A DNA stretch of 64,000 bases from Streptomyces antnestii (GTDB lineage Bacteria; Actinomycetota; Actinomycetes; Streptomycetales; Streptomycetaceae). Under the pieces are notes generated by a model that saw only the letters and a program-made list of their open reading frames with translations, made no database searches and was not told the origin of the DNA. A program made the translations under genes and the position numbers. Where the stretch lies: assembly GCF_004005495.1 (NCBI RefSeq), contig NZ_RZYA01000006.1, positions 186,001 to 250,000 of the forward strand. Reading direction: 5' to 3'. Positions 35,057-43,309 of this stretch are shown piece by piece. Positions within the stretch are counted from its first letter, which is position 1. Each line of letters starts with the position of its first letter.

Positions 35057-35869
35057 TCAGCTCCCGGTACTGCGGTACGAACGGACACCCGCGCGCCAGG
35101 CCAGGCCCGCGAGCGCGCAGCTCCCGGCGGCCACCAGCGGCGGGGCGAAGGCGAGCCACCACGGCAGGCCGAGCGGATAGGGGCGGCCGAGCACGTACAG
35201 CGCGGGCAGCCAGTTCACGAAGGCCAGCGGCACGACGAACGTCACGCCGATCACGAAGTCCCTCGCGAACACCGTCGGCGGGTACTGGAGCAGCGTCACA
35301 CCGCCGAACGTGAACGCGCTCTGCGCCTCCGCCGCGTCCTGCGCCCAGAACTGGAACGCCGCCCCGGCCACGTACACCGCGCCGAAGATCGCCGCGCCGC
35401 TGAGCAGCATCACCGGCATCAGGAGCAGCTTCGCGGGGGTCCAGTCGACGTCGAGGCGGGCGAGGGACCAGCCGAGGACGAGGACGCCCTGGAGGAGGCG
35501 GCCGATGCGGCGCAGGCCGAAGCGGTCCGCGGCGACCTGCACGAGTACCGGGGCGGGGCGTACGAGGAACGCGTCGAGGGTGCCGTCGCGCACCCGCATA
35601 CCCAGATCGTCGACGGAGCCGAGGACGAAGGTCGTGATCCCGAAGGAGACCGAGGCGGTCCCGTACAGGAAGGCGGTCTGCGCGAAGCTGTATCCGCCGA
35701 GCGACGTGGCCTGCGAGAACATCATCCAGATCACGACGAAGTCGAGTGCTGTGACAAGGAAGTTGACGAGGAGCGCGAGCGCGAACGACGTGCGGTAGAC
35801 CAGGGTGGAGCGGATCCACATCCCGGCGATCAGGCCGTAGACCCGCACGCTGCCGCTGACGTCAGCCAC
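35057..35869 (-). CDS. ABC-2 family transporter permease (COG3694/PF06182 type)
   Basis: 270 aa with six hydrophobic helices. It carries the family segment DDLGMRVRDGTLDAFLVRPAPVL, visible here as MRVRDGTLDAFLVRP, and NWLPALYVLGRPYPLGLPWW near the end. The GTG start overlaps the upstream permease stop by 8 bases. Second gene of the three-gene exporter. Confidence 0.9.
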   Translation of the reverse strand: MADVSGSVRVYGLIAGMWIRSTLVYRTSFALALLVNFLVTALDFVVIWMMFSQATSLGGYSFAQTAFLYGTASVSFGITTFVLGSVDDLGMRVRDGTLDAFLVRPAPVLVQVAADRFGLRRIGRLLQGVLVLGWSLARLDVDWTPAKLLLMPVMLLSGAAIFGAVYVAGAAFQFWAQDAAEAQSAFTFGGVTLLQYPPTVFARDFVIGVTFVVPLAFVNWLPALYVLGRPYPLGLPWWLAFAPPLVAAGSCALAGLAWRAGVRSYRSTGS

Positions 35870-36692
35870 CTTGGAGGACCACCTTCCGGGTCGCGGACGA
35901 CTGCAGGAGCCGCCCGGCCGCGAGCAGGACGACGGCCCATCCGGCCTGGAAGGCGTACGCCCGAAGGAGGCCGTCCGCGCCGGAGCGGGCGCCGAGAAGG
36001 ATGTCGGCGGGCATCTGCAGGAGCGCCGCCCACGGCAGCACCCGCGCGAGGTCGCCGAGCGCGCCGGGCATCGCGTTCAGCGGCAGCAGAAGGCCCGTGA
36101 AGAACATCCCCACCACACCCCCGAACTGCAGGACCCCCGTCCCGTCGATCAGCCAGAACGCGGCCAGCGCCAGCACGTACCGGATCGCGAAACTCACCAC
36201 CACGGCGAGCGCCACCGCCACCAGGAACTCCAGCCACACCACCGGATCGCCCGGCAGCGCGAGCGGGAAACACAGCGCGCCCACCGTCAGCGGCACCACG
36301 CCCCGGCTGAACAACTGGAAACCGGCCCGGCCCAAGTCGCTGGCCAGCCACCACAGTTGGAGGTCGACCGGCCGGTACAGGTCCACCGCGATGTCCCCGT
36401 TGCGGATCCGCGCCACCATGTCGACGGCGAACCCCGCGTTGAACATCGACAGGGCCTGCGCGAGCGCCTGCCCGATCCACACGTACGTGAGCGCCTGCGC
36501 CTCGTCGTACCCGCCGAGCCCCGGCCGCTCGTCCCACAGCGCCATGTACGTGTACGCGACGATGAACCCGAAGACGGTGTTCGTGAACACGCCCGCCGCG
36601 GTGGCCGAGCGGTACGTCGCGTACCGGCGGAACCCTCCGGCGACGACGGCCGCGTACAGCCGCAGCGTTCCCGACGCCCCCGACGTCCCCAC
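35862..36692 (-). CDS. ABC-2 family transporter permease (COG4587 type)
   Basis: 276 aa with six hydrophobic helices. RIRNGDIAVDLYRPVDLQ is the counterpart of the RxGxLDxxLxRP loop in its partner. The GTG at 36692 is favoured, as GGAGG lies 7 bases before it; GTG 36698 is too close to that site. It heads the permease-permease-ATPase operon and diverges from the PBP gene across a 118-base spacer. Confidence 0.9.
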   Translation of the reverse strand: MGTSGASGTLRLYAAVVAGGFRRYATYRSATAAGVFTNTVFGFIVAYTYMALWDERPGLGGYDEAQALTYVWIGQALAQALSMFNAGFAVDMVARIRNGDIAVDLYRPVDLQLWWLASDLGRAGFQLFSRGVVPLTVGALCFPLALPGDPVVWLEFLVAVALAVVVSFAIRYVLALAAFWLIDGTGVLQFGGVVGMFFTGLLLPLNAMPGALGDLARVLPWAALLQMPADILLGARSGADGLLRAYAFQAGWAVVLLAAGRLLQSSATRKVVLQGG

Positions 36693-36810
36693 AGACACAC
36701 CTCCGCTCCCGGCCAAAACGCAGGAGCCTAGCGAGGAAGGGGGCACCCTGCCACGCATTTTCGGCCGCGACATACGTGACGTACGGGGCGGAACGGGAGT
36801 TCCACAGGGC

Positions 36811-39024
36811 ATGAGCGACGAGCCGCAACAGCCTGCCACCCCGGGCGAGCCCGCCAAGAAGGGCAGGAAACCCAGACGCCCCCGGCGCAAGGGCCTGCGC
36901 CGACTGATCCCCACCTGGCGCCTGCTCCTCGGCACCGTCCTGGGCGTCCTGCTCGTGTGCGCCGGCCTGTTCGCCCTCGGCTACTTCCTCGTCCACATCC
37001 CGCCCGCCAACGCCGCCGCCACCGCGCAGAGCAACGTGTACCTGTACGCCGACGGCAGCCAGCTCGCCCGCGACGGCGAGGTCGACCGCGAGAACGTCTC
37101 CCTCACCCAGATCCCCAGAGCCGTCCAGCGCGACGTACTCGCCGCCGAGGACCGCGAGTTCTACGGCGAGTCCGCCATCGACCCCATGGCGATGGTCCGC
37201 GCCGCCTGGAACACCCTCACCGGCAAGGGCAGACAGTCCGGCTCGACGATCACCCAGCAGTACGTGAAGAACTACTACCTCGGCCAGGAACAGACCGTCA
37301 CCCGCAAGGTGAAGGAGTTCTTCATCTCGATCAAGCTCGACCGCGAGGAGAGCAAGGACGACATCCTCGAGGGCTACCTCAACACCAGCTACTTCGGCCG
37401 CAACGCCTACGGCATCCAGGCCGCCGCCCAGGCCTACTACGGCGTCGACGTCGAGCACCTGACCACCGCCCAGGGCGCCTACCTCGCGGCCCTCCTCAAC
37501 GCCCCCAGCGCATACGACGTCGTCGCCCACCCCGAGAGCAGGCCGCAGGTCGTCGCCCGCTGGAACTACGTTCTCGACGGCATGGCGAAGGAGCGCTGGA
37601 TCAGCGCCTCCGACCGGCGCGGCATGACGTTCCCGATGCCCGCCGACGCCAGGGGCCCCGCCGGGATGTCCGGCCAGCGCGGCTACCTCGTCCAGGCCGT
37701 CAAGGACTACCTCACGGCCCACAAGGTCATCGACGAGGACACCCTGGCCACCGGCGGCTACCGCATCACCACCACCCTCCAGAAGACGAAGCAGGACGCC
37801 TTCGTCAAAGCCGTCGACGACCGCCTCATGTCCGGACTCGACAAGAAGAACCGCCCCGCCGACCGCAACGTCCGCGCCGGCGGCGCCGCCATCGACCCGG
37901 CCACCGGCAGGGTCCTCGCGATGTACGGCGGCATCGACTACACGAAGCAGTACGTCAACAACGCCACACGCCGCGACTATCAAGTCGGCTCCACCTTCAA
38001 GCCGTTCGTCTTCACCGCGGCCGTGGAGAACGCCTCCACCACCCAGGACGGCCGCACCATCACCCCCAACACCGTCTACGACGGCACCGACCAGCGCCCC
38101 GTACAAGGCTGGAACGGCGGCCACTACGCCCCCGAGAACGAGGACAACGTCGACTACGGCCCCCTCACCGTCCGCACCGCCACCGACAAGTCCGTCAACG
38201 CGGTCTACGCACAGATGGCCGTCGACGTCGGCTCCGACAAGGTCGAACAGACCGCCGTCGGCCTCGGCCTCCCGCCGGACACCCCGGACCTCAACGCCTC
38301 CCCCTCCATCGCGCTCGGCCCCTCCACCGCCTCCGTCCTCGACATGACCGAGGCCTACGCCACCCTCGCCAACCACGGCAGACGCGCCACGTACACCCTC
38401 GTCGCCGAGGTCGCCAAGGACGGCGAGAAGCTCGGCCTGCCGAAGCGGTCCACGCAACGGGCCGTGAGCCGCGAGTCCGCCGACACGACCACGTCCGTCC
38501 TGCAGAGCGTCGTCGAGGGCGGCACCGGCACCGCGGCCCAGGCCGCGAACCGCCCCGCCGCCGGCAAGACCGGCACCGCCGAGGAGGACACGGCGGCCTG
38601 GTTCGCGGGCTACACCCCCGACCTCGCCGCCGTCGTCGCCGTCATGGGCCAGGACCCCGCCACCGGCGCCCACACCCCGCTCTACGGGGCGCTCGGCCTG
38701 GCGCGTATCAATGGCGGCGGCTTCCCCGCGCAGATCTGGGCCCAGTTCACGAGGGCGGCGCTCAAGGGCACCCCGGCCAGGGACTTCGACCTGCAACTGG
38801 AGTCGGGTGCCGACCAGCCCCCGGACCCGTCGGCCGCGCCGGACTCACCCGGGACGGGGCCGACGCCCGGCGGGCCCTCCTCCCAACCGCCCTCGCAGCC
38901 CGCCTCGTCCGGCCCCCCGGCCACGGCACCCACCCCGGCGGCACCCACCCCCGAACTCCCGACCCAGGTACCGGAACCCGCGACCGGGACGGTGGACGAC
39001 CTCTTCGGCGACTCAGAACAGTGA
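36811..39024 (+). CDS. Class A penicillin-binding protein (transglycosylase/transpeptidase)
   Basis: 737 aa bifunctional peptidoglycan synthase. After a basic cytoplasmic tail and a membrane helix (LLLGTVLGVLLVCAGLFALGY), the GT51 domain has AAEDREFYGE with the catalytic Glu and GSTITQQYVKNYYL. The transpeptidase domain has SxxK as GSTFKPF (about 394), SVN in DKSVNAVY (about 461) and KTG in AGKTGTAEED (about 586). A disordered Pro/Ser/Thr tail of about 110 residues ends it. It builds and crosslinks cell-wall glycan outside the membrane. ATG 36811 starts a normal N-terminus. GGAAC-GGGA-GTTCC lies just upstream. Confidence 0.94.
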   Translation: MSDEPQQPATPGEPAKKGRKPRRPRRKGLRRLIPTWRLLLGTVLGVLLVCAGLFALGYFLVHIPPANAAATAQSNVYLYADGSQLARDGEVDRENVSLTQIPRAVQRDVLAAEDREFYGESAIDPMAMVRAAWNTLTGKGRQSGSTITQQYVKNYYLGQEQTVTRKVKEFFISIKLDREESKDDILEGYLNTSYFGRNAYGIQAAAQAYYGVDVEHLTTAQGAYLAALLNAPSAYDVVAHPESRPQVVARWNYVLDGMAKERWISASDRRGMTFPMPADARGPAGMSGQRGYLVQAVKDYLTAHKVIDEDTLATGGYRITTTLQKTKQDAFVKAVDDRLMSGLDKKNRPADRNVRAGGAAIDPATGRVLAMYGGIDYTKQYVNNATRRDYQVGSTFKPFVFTAAVENASTTQDGRTITPNTVYDGTDQRPVQGWNGGHYAPENEDNVDYGPLTVRTATDKSVNAVYAQMAVDVGSDKVEQTAVGLGLPPDTPDLNASPSIALGPSTASVLDMTEAYATLANHGRRATYTLVAEVAKDGEKLGLPKRSTQRAVSRESADTTTSVLQSVVEGGTGTAAQAANRPAAGKTGTAEEDTAAWFAGYTPDLAAVVAVMGQDPATGAHTPLYGALGLARINGGGFPAQIWAQFTRAALKGTPARDFDLQLESGADQPPDPSAAPDSPGTGPTPGGPSSQPPSQPASSGPPATAPTPAAPTPELPTQVPEPATGTVDDLFGDSEQ

Positions 39025-39062
39025 CTGACCCGGCGCATCTGGTGGCTTCTCTAGCAGCGCTT

Positions 39063-39383
39063 CTAGTGGCCGGACGTCGCCTTCAGGCCCACGATCGCCA
39101 CGATCAGCAGCACGATGAAGAAGATCCGCGCGGCCGTCGCCGGCTCACCCAGCACCAGCATGCCGACGACGGCCGCACCGGCCGCGCCGATCCCCACCCA
39201 CACGCCGTACGCCGTACCGATCGGCAGGGTCTTCGCGGCATAGGAGAGCAGCACCATGCTCGCGACGATGCCCGCGCCGGTGAACACACTCGGCCAAAAG
39301 CGGGAGAACCCCTCCGTGAACTTCATGCCGATCGACCAGCCGACCTCGAGAAGTCCGGCGATCACGATGAGAACCCAGGCCAT
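39063..39383 (-). CDS. sugE: SMR family guanidinium exporter (Gdx/SugE-like)
   Basis: 106 aa, four membrane helices. The subclass pattern is that of Gdx/SugE: AGLLEVGWSIGMKFTEGF with the essential Glu, then KTLPIGTAYGVWVGIGAAGA and VLGEPATAARIFF. Gdx proteins export guanidinium coupled to protons, as an antiparallel dimer. A guanidine-III riboswitch in the mRNA leader supports that substrate over multidrug export. ATG 39383 has GGAGG 8 bases upstream. Confidence 0.92.
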   Translation of the reverse strand: MAWVLIVIAGLLEVGWSIGMKFTEGFSRFWPSVFTGAGIVASMVLLSYAAKTLPIGTAYGVWVGIGAAGAAVVGMLVLGEPATAARIFFIVLLIVAIVGLKATSGH

Positions 39384-39415
39384 GACAGGCACCTCCGTCA
39401 GTTGGATCAACAGGG

Positions 39416-39462
39416 GGTGCGTCGTCTTTGCGGAACCCGGTACGGCGCGTCTCGTCGGGGTC
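39416..39462 (-). promoter_or_regulatory. Guanidine-III riboswitch
   Basis: Read on the minus strand, the leader contains CCGACGAG, GCGCCGTACC, GGGTTCCGC and AAAGACGACGC in order. This matches the guanidine-III (ykkC-III) consensus with its ACGAG, CGCCGTACC and AAGACG blocks, which form the pseudoknot that binds guanidinium. It begins about 79 bases before the sugE start codon. In this class ligand binding frees the ribosome site. Confidence 0.85.
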
Positions 39463-39497
39463 CCTCAAAAGTAGCAACGGAACGGCAAGGGACAAGC

Positions 39498-39529
39498 AAA
39501 AAGGGCTGGTGACAACGGTCACCAGCCCC
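39498..39529 (-). terminator. Rho-independent terminator of the GroES-like gene
   Basis: GGGCTGGTGAC-AACG-GTCACCAGCCC is a perfect 11-bp stem, followed by TTTTT on the minus strand. It separates the groES-like gene from the riboswitch-sugE unit. Confidence 0.85.
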
Positions 39530-39547
39530 TCTGACCACCAGCGCTGT

Positions 39548-39889
39548 CTACAGATAAAGGCCGGTCGAGTCCTCCGACCCCTCGAACCGGTCCGCGGCCA
39601 CCGCGTGCAGGTCGCGCTCGCGCATCAGCACGTACGCGACACCCCGCACCTCGACCTCGGCCCGGTCCTCCGGGTCGTACAGCACCCGGTCACCCGGCTC
39701 CACCGTGCGCACGTTCTGCCCGACGGCGACGACCTCCGCCCAGGCCAGGCGCCGCCCGACCGCCGCGGTCGCCGGAATCAGGATGCCGCCACCGCTGCGC
39801 CGCTCGCCCTCGGCGGTGTCCTGCCGTACGAGCACACGGTCGTGCAGCATGCGGATCGGCAGCTTGTCGTGCTGGTTCTTCTCGCTCAC
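39548..39889 (-). CDS. GroES-family chaperonin-like protein
   Basis: 113 aa, a divergent Cpn10. It shows IRMLHDRVLVRQD, SGGGILIPATAAVGRRLAWAEVVAVG, GDRVLYDPEDRAEVEV and the tail RDLHAVAAD. It lacks a groEL neighbour, so it is an extra copy and not the main groES. GTG 39889 begins SEKNQHDKLPIR. It may serve a specialised chaperonin or have another role. Confidence 0.85.
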   Translation of the reverse strand: MSEKNQHDKLPIRMLHDRVLVRQDTAEGERRSGGGILIPATAAVGRRLAWAEVVAVGQNVRTVEPGDRVLYDPEDRAEVEVRGVAYVLMRERDLHAVAADRFEGSEDSTGLYL

Positions 39890-39933
39890 GCCCCGAAACC
39901 TACCTGTCGCAGCCGTACCCGTACGCGGAAGGG

Positions 39934-40272
39934 TCAGCCCTTTCGGCGACGGGAGTTCACGGCGAGCAGGCCGACGACACCGACCAGCACGACCGCCACC
40001 GGCACGATGCGCTCCAGACGCGGCGCGCCCTCCTCGGAGACGAACTGCCCCTTCACGTCCGACACCAGCCGGTTGGCGCCGACGTACGCCCGTCCGAGCG
40101 TGTGGTCGATGCCGGCGACGAACCTGGCCTTGGCGTCCCCGACGATCGTCTTCGGGTGCACCCGCACCCCGATCTCGTCGAGCGTCTCGGCCAGCGTCTC
40201 GCGACGGCGCTTTATGTCCGCCTCGATCTGCGCCGGGGTCCGGGTATCCGACGTTCTCGACGTGTCCGACAC
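39934..40272 (-). CDS. DUF3618 protein
   Basis: 112 aa. The DUF3618 signature is at the N-terminus (TPAQIEADIKRRRETLAETLDEI) and there is one C-terminal membrane helix (IVPVAVVLVGVVGLLAV) with a basic end. Small tail-anchored proteins of unknown function, in Streptomyces commonly next to bcp. It diverges from bcp. Confidence 0.9.
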   Translation of the reverse strand: MSDTSRTSDTRTPAQIEADIKRRRETLAETLDEIGVRVHPKTIVGDAKARFVAGIDHTLGRAYVGANRLVSDVKGQFVSEEGAPRLERIVPVAVVLVGVVGLLAVNSRRRKG

Positions 40273-40401
40273 CGCGCTGCCTCCATGGTCGCTGTTGTGG
40301 CACTGGTCGTGGACAGTCTGTCAGCTCGGCGCCCGACGCACCCCACGGCACCCCCATTACGCTCAGGTCCCGTACCCGTATCCCGTACGAGGAGTCCCAC
40401 C

Positions 40402-40869
40402 ATGAGCGAGCGACTGACGACCGGCGACACCGCCCCCGCCTTCACGCTGCCCGACGCCGACGGCAACGAGGTCTCCCTCGCCGACCACAAGGGCCGCAAG
40501 ACGATCGTCTACTTCTACCCCGCCGCCCTCACGCCCGGCTGCACCAAGCAGGCCTGCGACTTCACCGACAACCTGGAGCTCCTGGCGGGCGCGGGCTACG
40601 ACGTCATCGGCATCTCCCCCGACCAGCCGGAGAAGCTCGCGAAGTTCCGCGAGAAGGAGCACCTCAAGGTCACGCTCCTCGCCGACCCCGACAAGAAGGT
40701 CCTCGACGCGTACGGCGCCTTCGGCGAGAAGAAGAACTACGGCAAGACGTACATGGGCGTGATCCGCTCGACGATCGTCGTCGACGAGGAGGGCAAGGTC
40801 GAACGAGCCCTCTACAACGTCCGCGCCACGGGCCACGTCGCAAAGATCATCAAGGACCTGGGTATCTGA
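40402..40869 (+). CDS. bcp: Thioredoxin-dependent thiol peroxidase (Bcp/PrxQ)
   Basis: 155 aa. The peroxidatic Cys is in FYPAALTPGCTKQAC, with the resolving Cys five residues later. GDTAPAFTLPDADG begins the fold. It reduces hydroperoxides in the cytosol with electrons from thioredoxin. The GAGGAG-type ribosome site lies before ATG 40402. A terminator follows. Confidence 0.94.
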   Translation: MSERLTTGDTAPAFTLPDADGNEVSLADHKGRKTIVYFYPAALTPGCTKQACDFTDNLELLAGAGYDVIGISPDQPEKLAKFREKEHLKVTLLADPDKKVLDAYGAFGEKKNYGKTYMGVIRSTIVVDEEGKVERALYNVRATGHVAKIIKDLGI

Positions 40870-40891
40870 CCCCACCCCCGCCCTCCCGCAC

Positions 40892-40922
40892 ACGGCCCGC
40901 CCCGGACTCCGGAGCGGGCCGT
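40892..40922 (+). terminator. Terminator hairpin after bcp
   Basis: ACGGCCCGC and GCGGGCCGT form a 9-bp stem with a smaller inner stem (CCGG-ACT-CCGG). There is no strong T-run, as usual in Streptomyces. Confidence 0.7.
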
Positions 40923-41006
40923 TCCGCATTCCGTGCGTGACGGTCCGATTTTCGGATCGTTAGTCCGTACGAGGTCACGAACTGGTGACCAGGGAGGGAG
41001 GACCGG

Positions 41007-41627
41007 ATGGCGGGATTGCGATACACGCGGGAGCTGCTGGAGGAGGCAGCTCGGGAGACGCGCACGTGGGACGAGGCGGTGCGGTGGTGCGGGGGTGAAT
41101 CGACTCGGTACAGCAGGCGGTATGTGCGGCAGAAGATGGTGGAGGCGGGGATCGACATCTCGCGCTTCCCGACGCGATCAGTACGGCACACCGAGTCAGC
41201 GCTACGTGCGGCCGTCGAGGCATCGACCAGCATCAAGGAAGTCGTTCACCGGCTGGGCATCAGCAATGTCGGCGGCAATCAAGCCCACATCAGCCGCCGC
41301 ATCCGTCAGCTGGGCATCAACACCTCGCACTTCTCTCGCGCTGCACGCCGCCCAAGAACTGCGCGCGGCGACATCCTCACACTTCGATCCCCCGACGAGG
41401 GAAGAGTGCACGGGGTGCGGCTGCGCCGGGAACTAGTCCGGCGCGGAGTGCCAGACCGGTGCGCCCTCTGCGGCGGCATCGATTGGAACGGAGAACCCAT
41501 ACCGCTGGAAGTCGACCACATCGACGGAAACTGGTGGGACAACCGCCTCGAGAACCTGCGGCTTCTGTGCCCTAACTGCCATGCGGTGACGGACACTTAC
41601 CGGGGTCGGAAGCGAGGCCGGGCATGA
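41007..41627 (+). CDS. HNH endonuclease with two helical repeat modules
   Basis: 206 aa. The N-terminal part holds two modules of about 45 residues with a shared pattern (alpha-helix, a short turn with Gly, R/K-rich helix, then G-I-(D/N)-(I/T)-S-(R/H)-F). They end in AGIDISRF and LGINTSHF. The C-terminal HNH domain shows CALCGG, LEVDHIDGNWWDNRLENLRLLCPNCH. The modules probably bind DNA. The start overlaps nothing upstream. It is coupled to the next gene by ATGA. GC is lower than in the flanking core genes. Confidence 0.88.
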   Translation: MAGLRYTRELLEEAARETRTWDEAVRWCGGESTRYSRRYVRQKMVEAGIDISRFPTRSVRHTESALRAAVEASTSIKEVVHRLGISNVGGNQAHISRRIRQLGINTSHFSRAARRPRTARGDILTLRSPDEGRVHGVRLRRELVRRGVPDRCALCGGIDWNGEPIPLEVDHIDGNWWDNRLENLRLLCPNCHAVTDTYRGRKRGRA

Positions 41628-42475
41628 GCAAGTATCCGCGGGAACAGCTCCAGGCCACCGCGGCCGCCTCCACTAGCCTGGTGGATCTGATGCGGCGCCT
41701 CGGCACGCCCATGGGCAGCAGGCCCAGCGCCTACCTCCGGCAGCGGCTGACCCACTACGGCATCGACACCACACACTTCGAGGACGAGCCCTTGCCCGAG
41801 CGCCCTCGTTATTCGTATTCCCGGGAAGTGCTCGCGGAGGCAGCCACCAGCTCCACAAGCATCCGCGCGATGTTCATCCACATGGGTATCCCACCGGAGG
41901 ACGGGCCGTACGGGCTCATCAGACGGAAGCTGGAGAGGTTCGACATCGACACCAGTCACTTCGCTCCGCCCCGCGGCACACGCCTCTTCCCCGAGCCGGA
42001 GATCACTCGGGCAGTCGCCGCCTCCCGCAGCCTGGCCGGACTCATGCAGCGACTGGGGCTATCACCCGACAGCGGCGCAGCCCGGACCAAGGCCAAGCGG
42101 AGTATCGACGAATACGGCCTCTCGACCGAGCACTTCGTCGGCCAGAGCCACAACGCCGGCCACACCCCAGCCACTCGACGGAGCGCCTCCGAGATCCTTG
42201 TGCGACTCGAATCCGGAGCGCCACGAGTACGGACCCGACTCCTGCGCAGAGCCCTCGACGACATCGGGCGCACCCGTGCCTGCTCTGTGTGCGGACTGGG
42301 CGAGACTTGGCTCGGCAAGCGGCTCGTGCTGGAGATCGACCACATCAACGGAATCCCCGAAGACAATCGCAGCGAGAATCTGCGGTACCTGTGCCCCAAC
42401 TGCCACGCAATGAGCGGGACTCGGCGCAGCACCGGCAGGCACGCCCCCGTCGCGGCCAACGTCGCCGTACACTGA
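41624..42475 (+). CDS. HNH endonuclease with three helical repeat modules
   Basis: 283 aa. Three copies of the same module as in the preceding protein end in YGIDTTHF, FDIDTSHF and YGLSTEHF. The C-terminal HNH domain shows CSVCGL, LEIDHINGIPEDNRSENLRYLCPNCH, with the catalytic His and Asn intact. It is translationally coupled to the first HNH gene and ends 41 bases before the tRNA-Leu gene. It may act as a paired or heterodimeric nuclease with its neighbour; that is inference. Homing or phage-defence roles are both possible. Confidence 0.88.
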   Translation: MSKYPREQLQATAAASTSLVDLMRRLGTPMGSRPSAYLRQRLTHYGIDTTHFEDEPLPERPRYSYSREVLAEAATSSTSIRAMFIHMGIPPEDGPYGLIRRKLERFDIDTSHFAPPRGTRLFPEPEITRAVAASRSLAGLMQRLGLSPDSGAARTKAKRSIDEYGLSTEHFVGQSHNAGHTPATRRSASEILVRLESGAPRVRTRLLRRALDDIGRTRACSVCGLGETWLGKRLVLEIDHINGIPEDNRSENLRYLCPNCHAMSGTRRSTGRHAPVAANVAVH

Positions 42476-42516
42476 CGAGGCGGAATACAGCGAGCGAGCT
42501 AGATGTCCGTTTTGAC

Positions 42517-42601
42517 GCGGTCGTGGCGAAATAGGCGATACGCGCGGGTTTTAGGTGCCCGTGGGAGAAATCCCGTGAGGGTTCGAATCCCTCCGACCGC
42601 A
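42517..42601 (+). tRNA. tRNA-Leu (anticodon UAG)
   Basis: 85 bases. The acceptor stem GCGGTCG pairs with CGACCGC, and the discriminator base is A. The anticodon stem CGGGT/GCCCG closes the loop TTTAGGT with anticodon TAG (codon CUA). There is a long variable arm (GTGGGAGAAATCCCGT) as in class II tRNAs, and the T arm has GGTTCGAATCC. CCA is not encoded. It is not bldA, which reads UUA. Confidence 0.95.
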
Positions 42602-42606
42602 CACAC

Positions 42607-42635
42607 AAGGGCGCTCCCCGGCAGGGAGCGCCCTT
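42607..42635 (+). terminator. Terminator after tRNA-Leu
   Basis: AAGGGCGCTCCC and GGGAGCGCCCTT form a 12-bp perfect stem with a 5-base loop. The rdgB gene ends on the other strand 20 bases further on, so it may serve both. Confidence 0.85.
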
Positions 42636-42654
42636 CCTCGTGCGCGGCCGGGAC

Positions 42655-43260
42655 TCAGCCCAACAGCTCCCGCACCACCGGCACAAGCGCCCGGAACGCC
42701 TTGCCGCGATGCGAGATCGCGTTCTTCTCCGCCGGGGTCAGTTCCGCGCATGTGCGGGTTTCGCCGTTCGGCTGGAGGATCGGGTCGTAGCCGAAGCCGT
42801 TCGTGCCGGACGGGGCGTGGCGGAGGATGCCGCTCAGGTGGCCCTCGACCACGCGTTCCCGGCCGTCCGGGAGGGCGAGCGCTGCCGCGCAGGCGAAGTG
42901 GGCCTTGCGGTGGTGGTCGTCGTCGATGTCGCCGAGCTGGGCGAGGAGCAGGTCGAGGTTGGCCTTGTCGTCGCCGTGACGCCCTGCCCAGCGGGCGGAG
43001 AAGATGCCGGGGGCGCCGTTCAGGACGTCCACGCACAGGCCCGAGTCGTCGGCCACGGCCGGGAGGCCGGTCGCCTGAGCCAGGGCGTGGGCCTTGAGCA
43101 GGGCGTTCTCGGCGAAGGTGACGCCCGTTTCCCTGACGTCGGGGATGTCGGGGTAGGCGTCCGCGCCGACGAGGTCGTGGGGCAGGCCTGCGTCGGCGAG
43201 GATCGACTTGAGCTCGGTGATCTTGCCGGCGTTGCGGGTGGCGAGGATGAGGCGGGTCAT
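42655..43260 (-). CDS. rdgB: RdgB/HAM1 XTP/dITP diphosphatase
   Basis: 201 aa. Ham1 signatures are ILATRNAGKITELKSIL, the metal and substrate region AVADDSGLCVDVLNGAPGIFSARWAG, GFGYDPIL and the C-terminal KNAISHRGKAF. It removes inosine and xanthosine triphosphates from the nucleotide pool. Its order with a lipoprotein and rph is common in Streptomyces. Confidence 0.95.
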   Translation of the reverse strand: MTRLILATRNAGKITELKSILADAGLPHDLVGADAYPDIPDVRETGVTFAENALLKAHALAQATGLPAVADDSGLCVDVLNGAPGIFSARWAGRHGDDKANLDLLLAQLGDIDDDHHRKAHFACAAALALPDGRERVVEGHLSGILRHAPSGTNGFGYDPILQPNGETRTCAELTPAEKNAISHRGKAFRALVPVVRELLG

Positions 43261-43309
43261 GCCCCCAGTATCGCGGGCGGGGTCAGGGGGCTCATGGGGA
43301 TCAAGGGGA

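Noticed and set aside
35830..38796. 988-codon minus-strand frame opposite the PBP gene
   Set aside because: Low-complexity Gly/Val/Asp composition; the PBP on the other strand has every catalytic motif.
39063..39383. Naming the SMR gene as multidrug exporter qacE/emrE
   Set aside because: The residues match Gdx/SugE, and the guanidine-III riboswitch points to guanidinium.
36957..39512. 851-codon plus-strand frame in another phase of the PBP gene
   Set aside because: Arg/Pro/His-rich shadow translation with no domain.
42517..42601. tRNA-Leu as the integration site of the 11-23 kb island
   Set aside because: It is 19 kb away, with core genes between, and no duplicated tRNA end or integrase was found.
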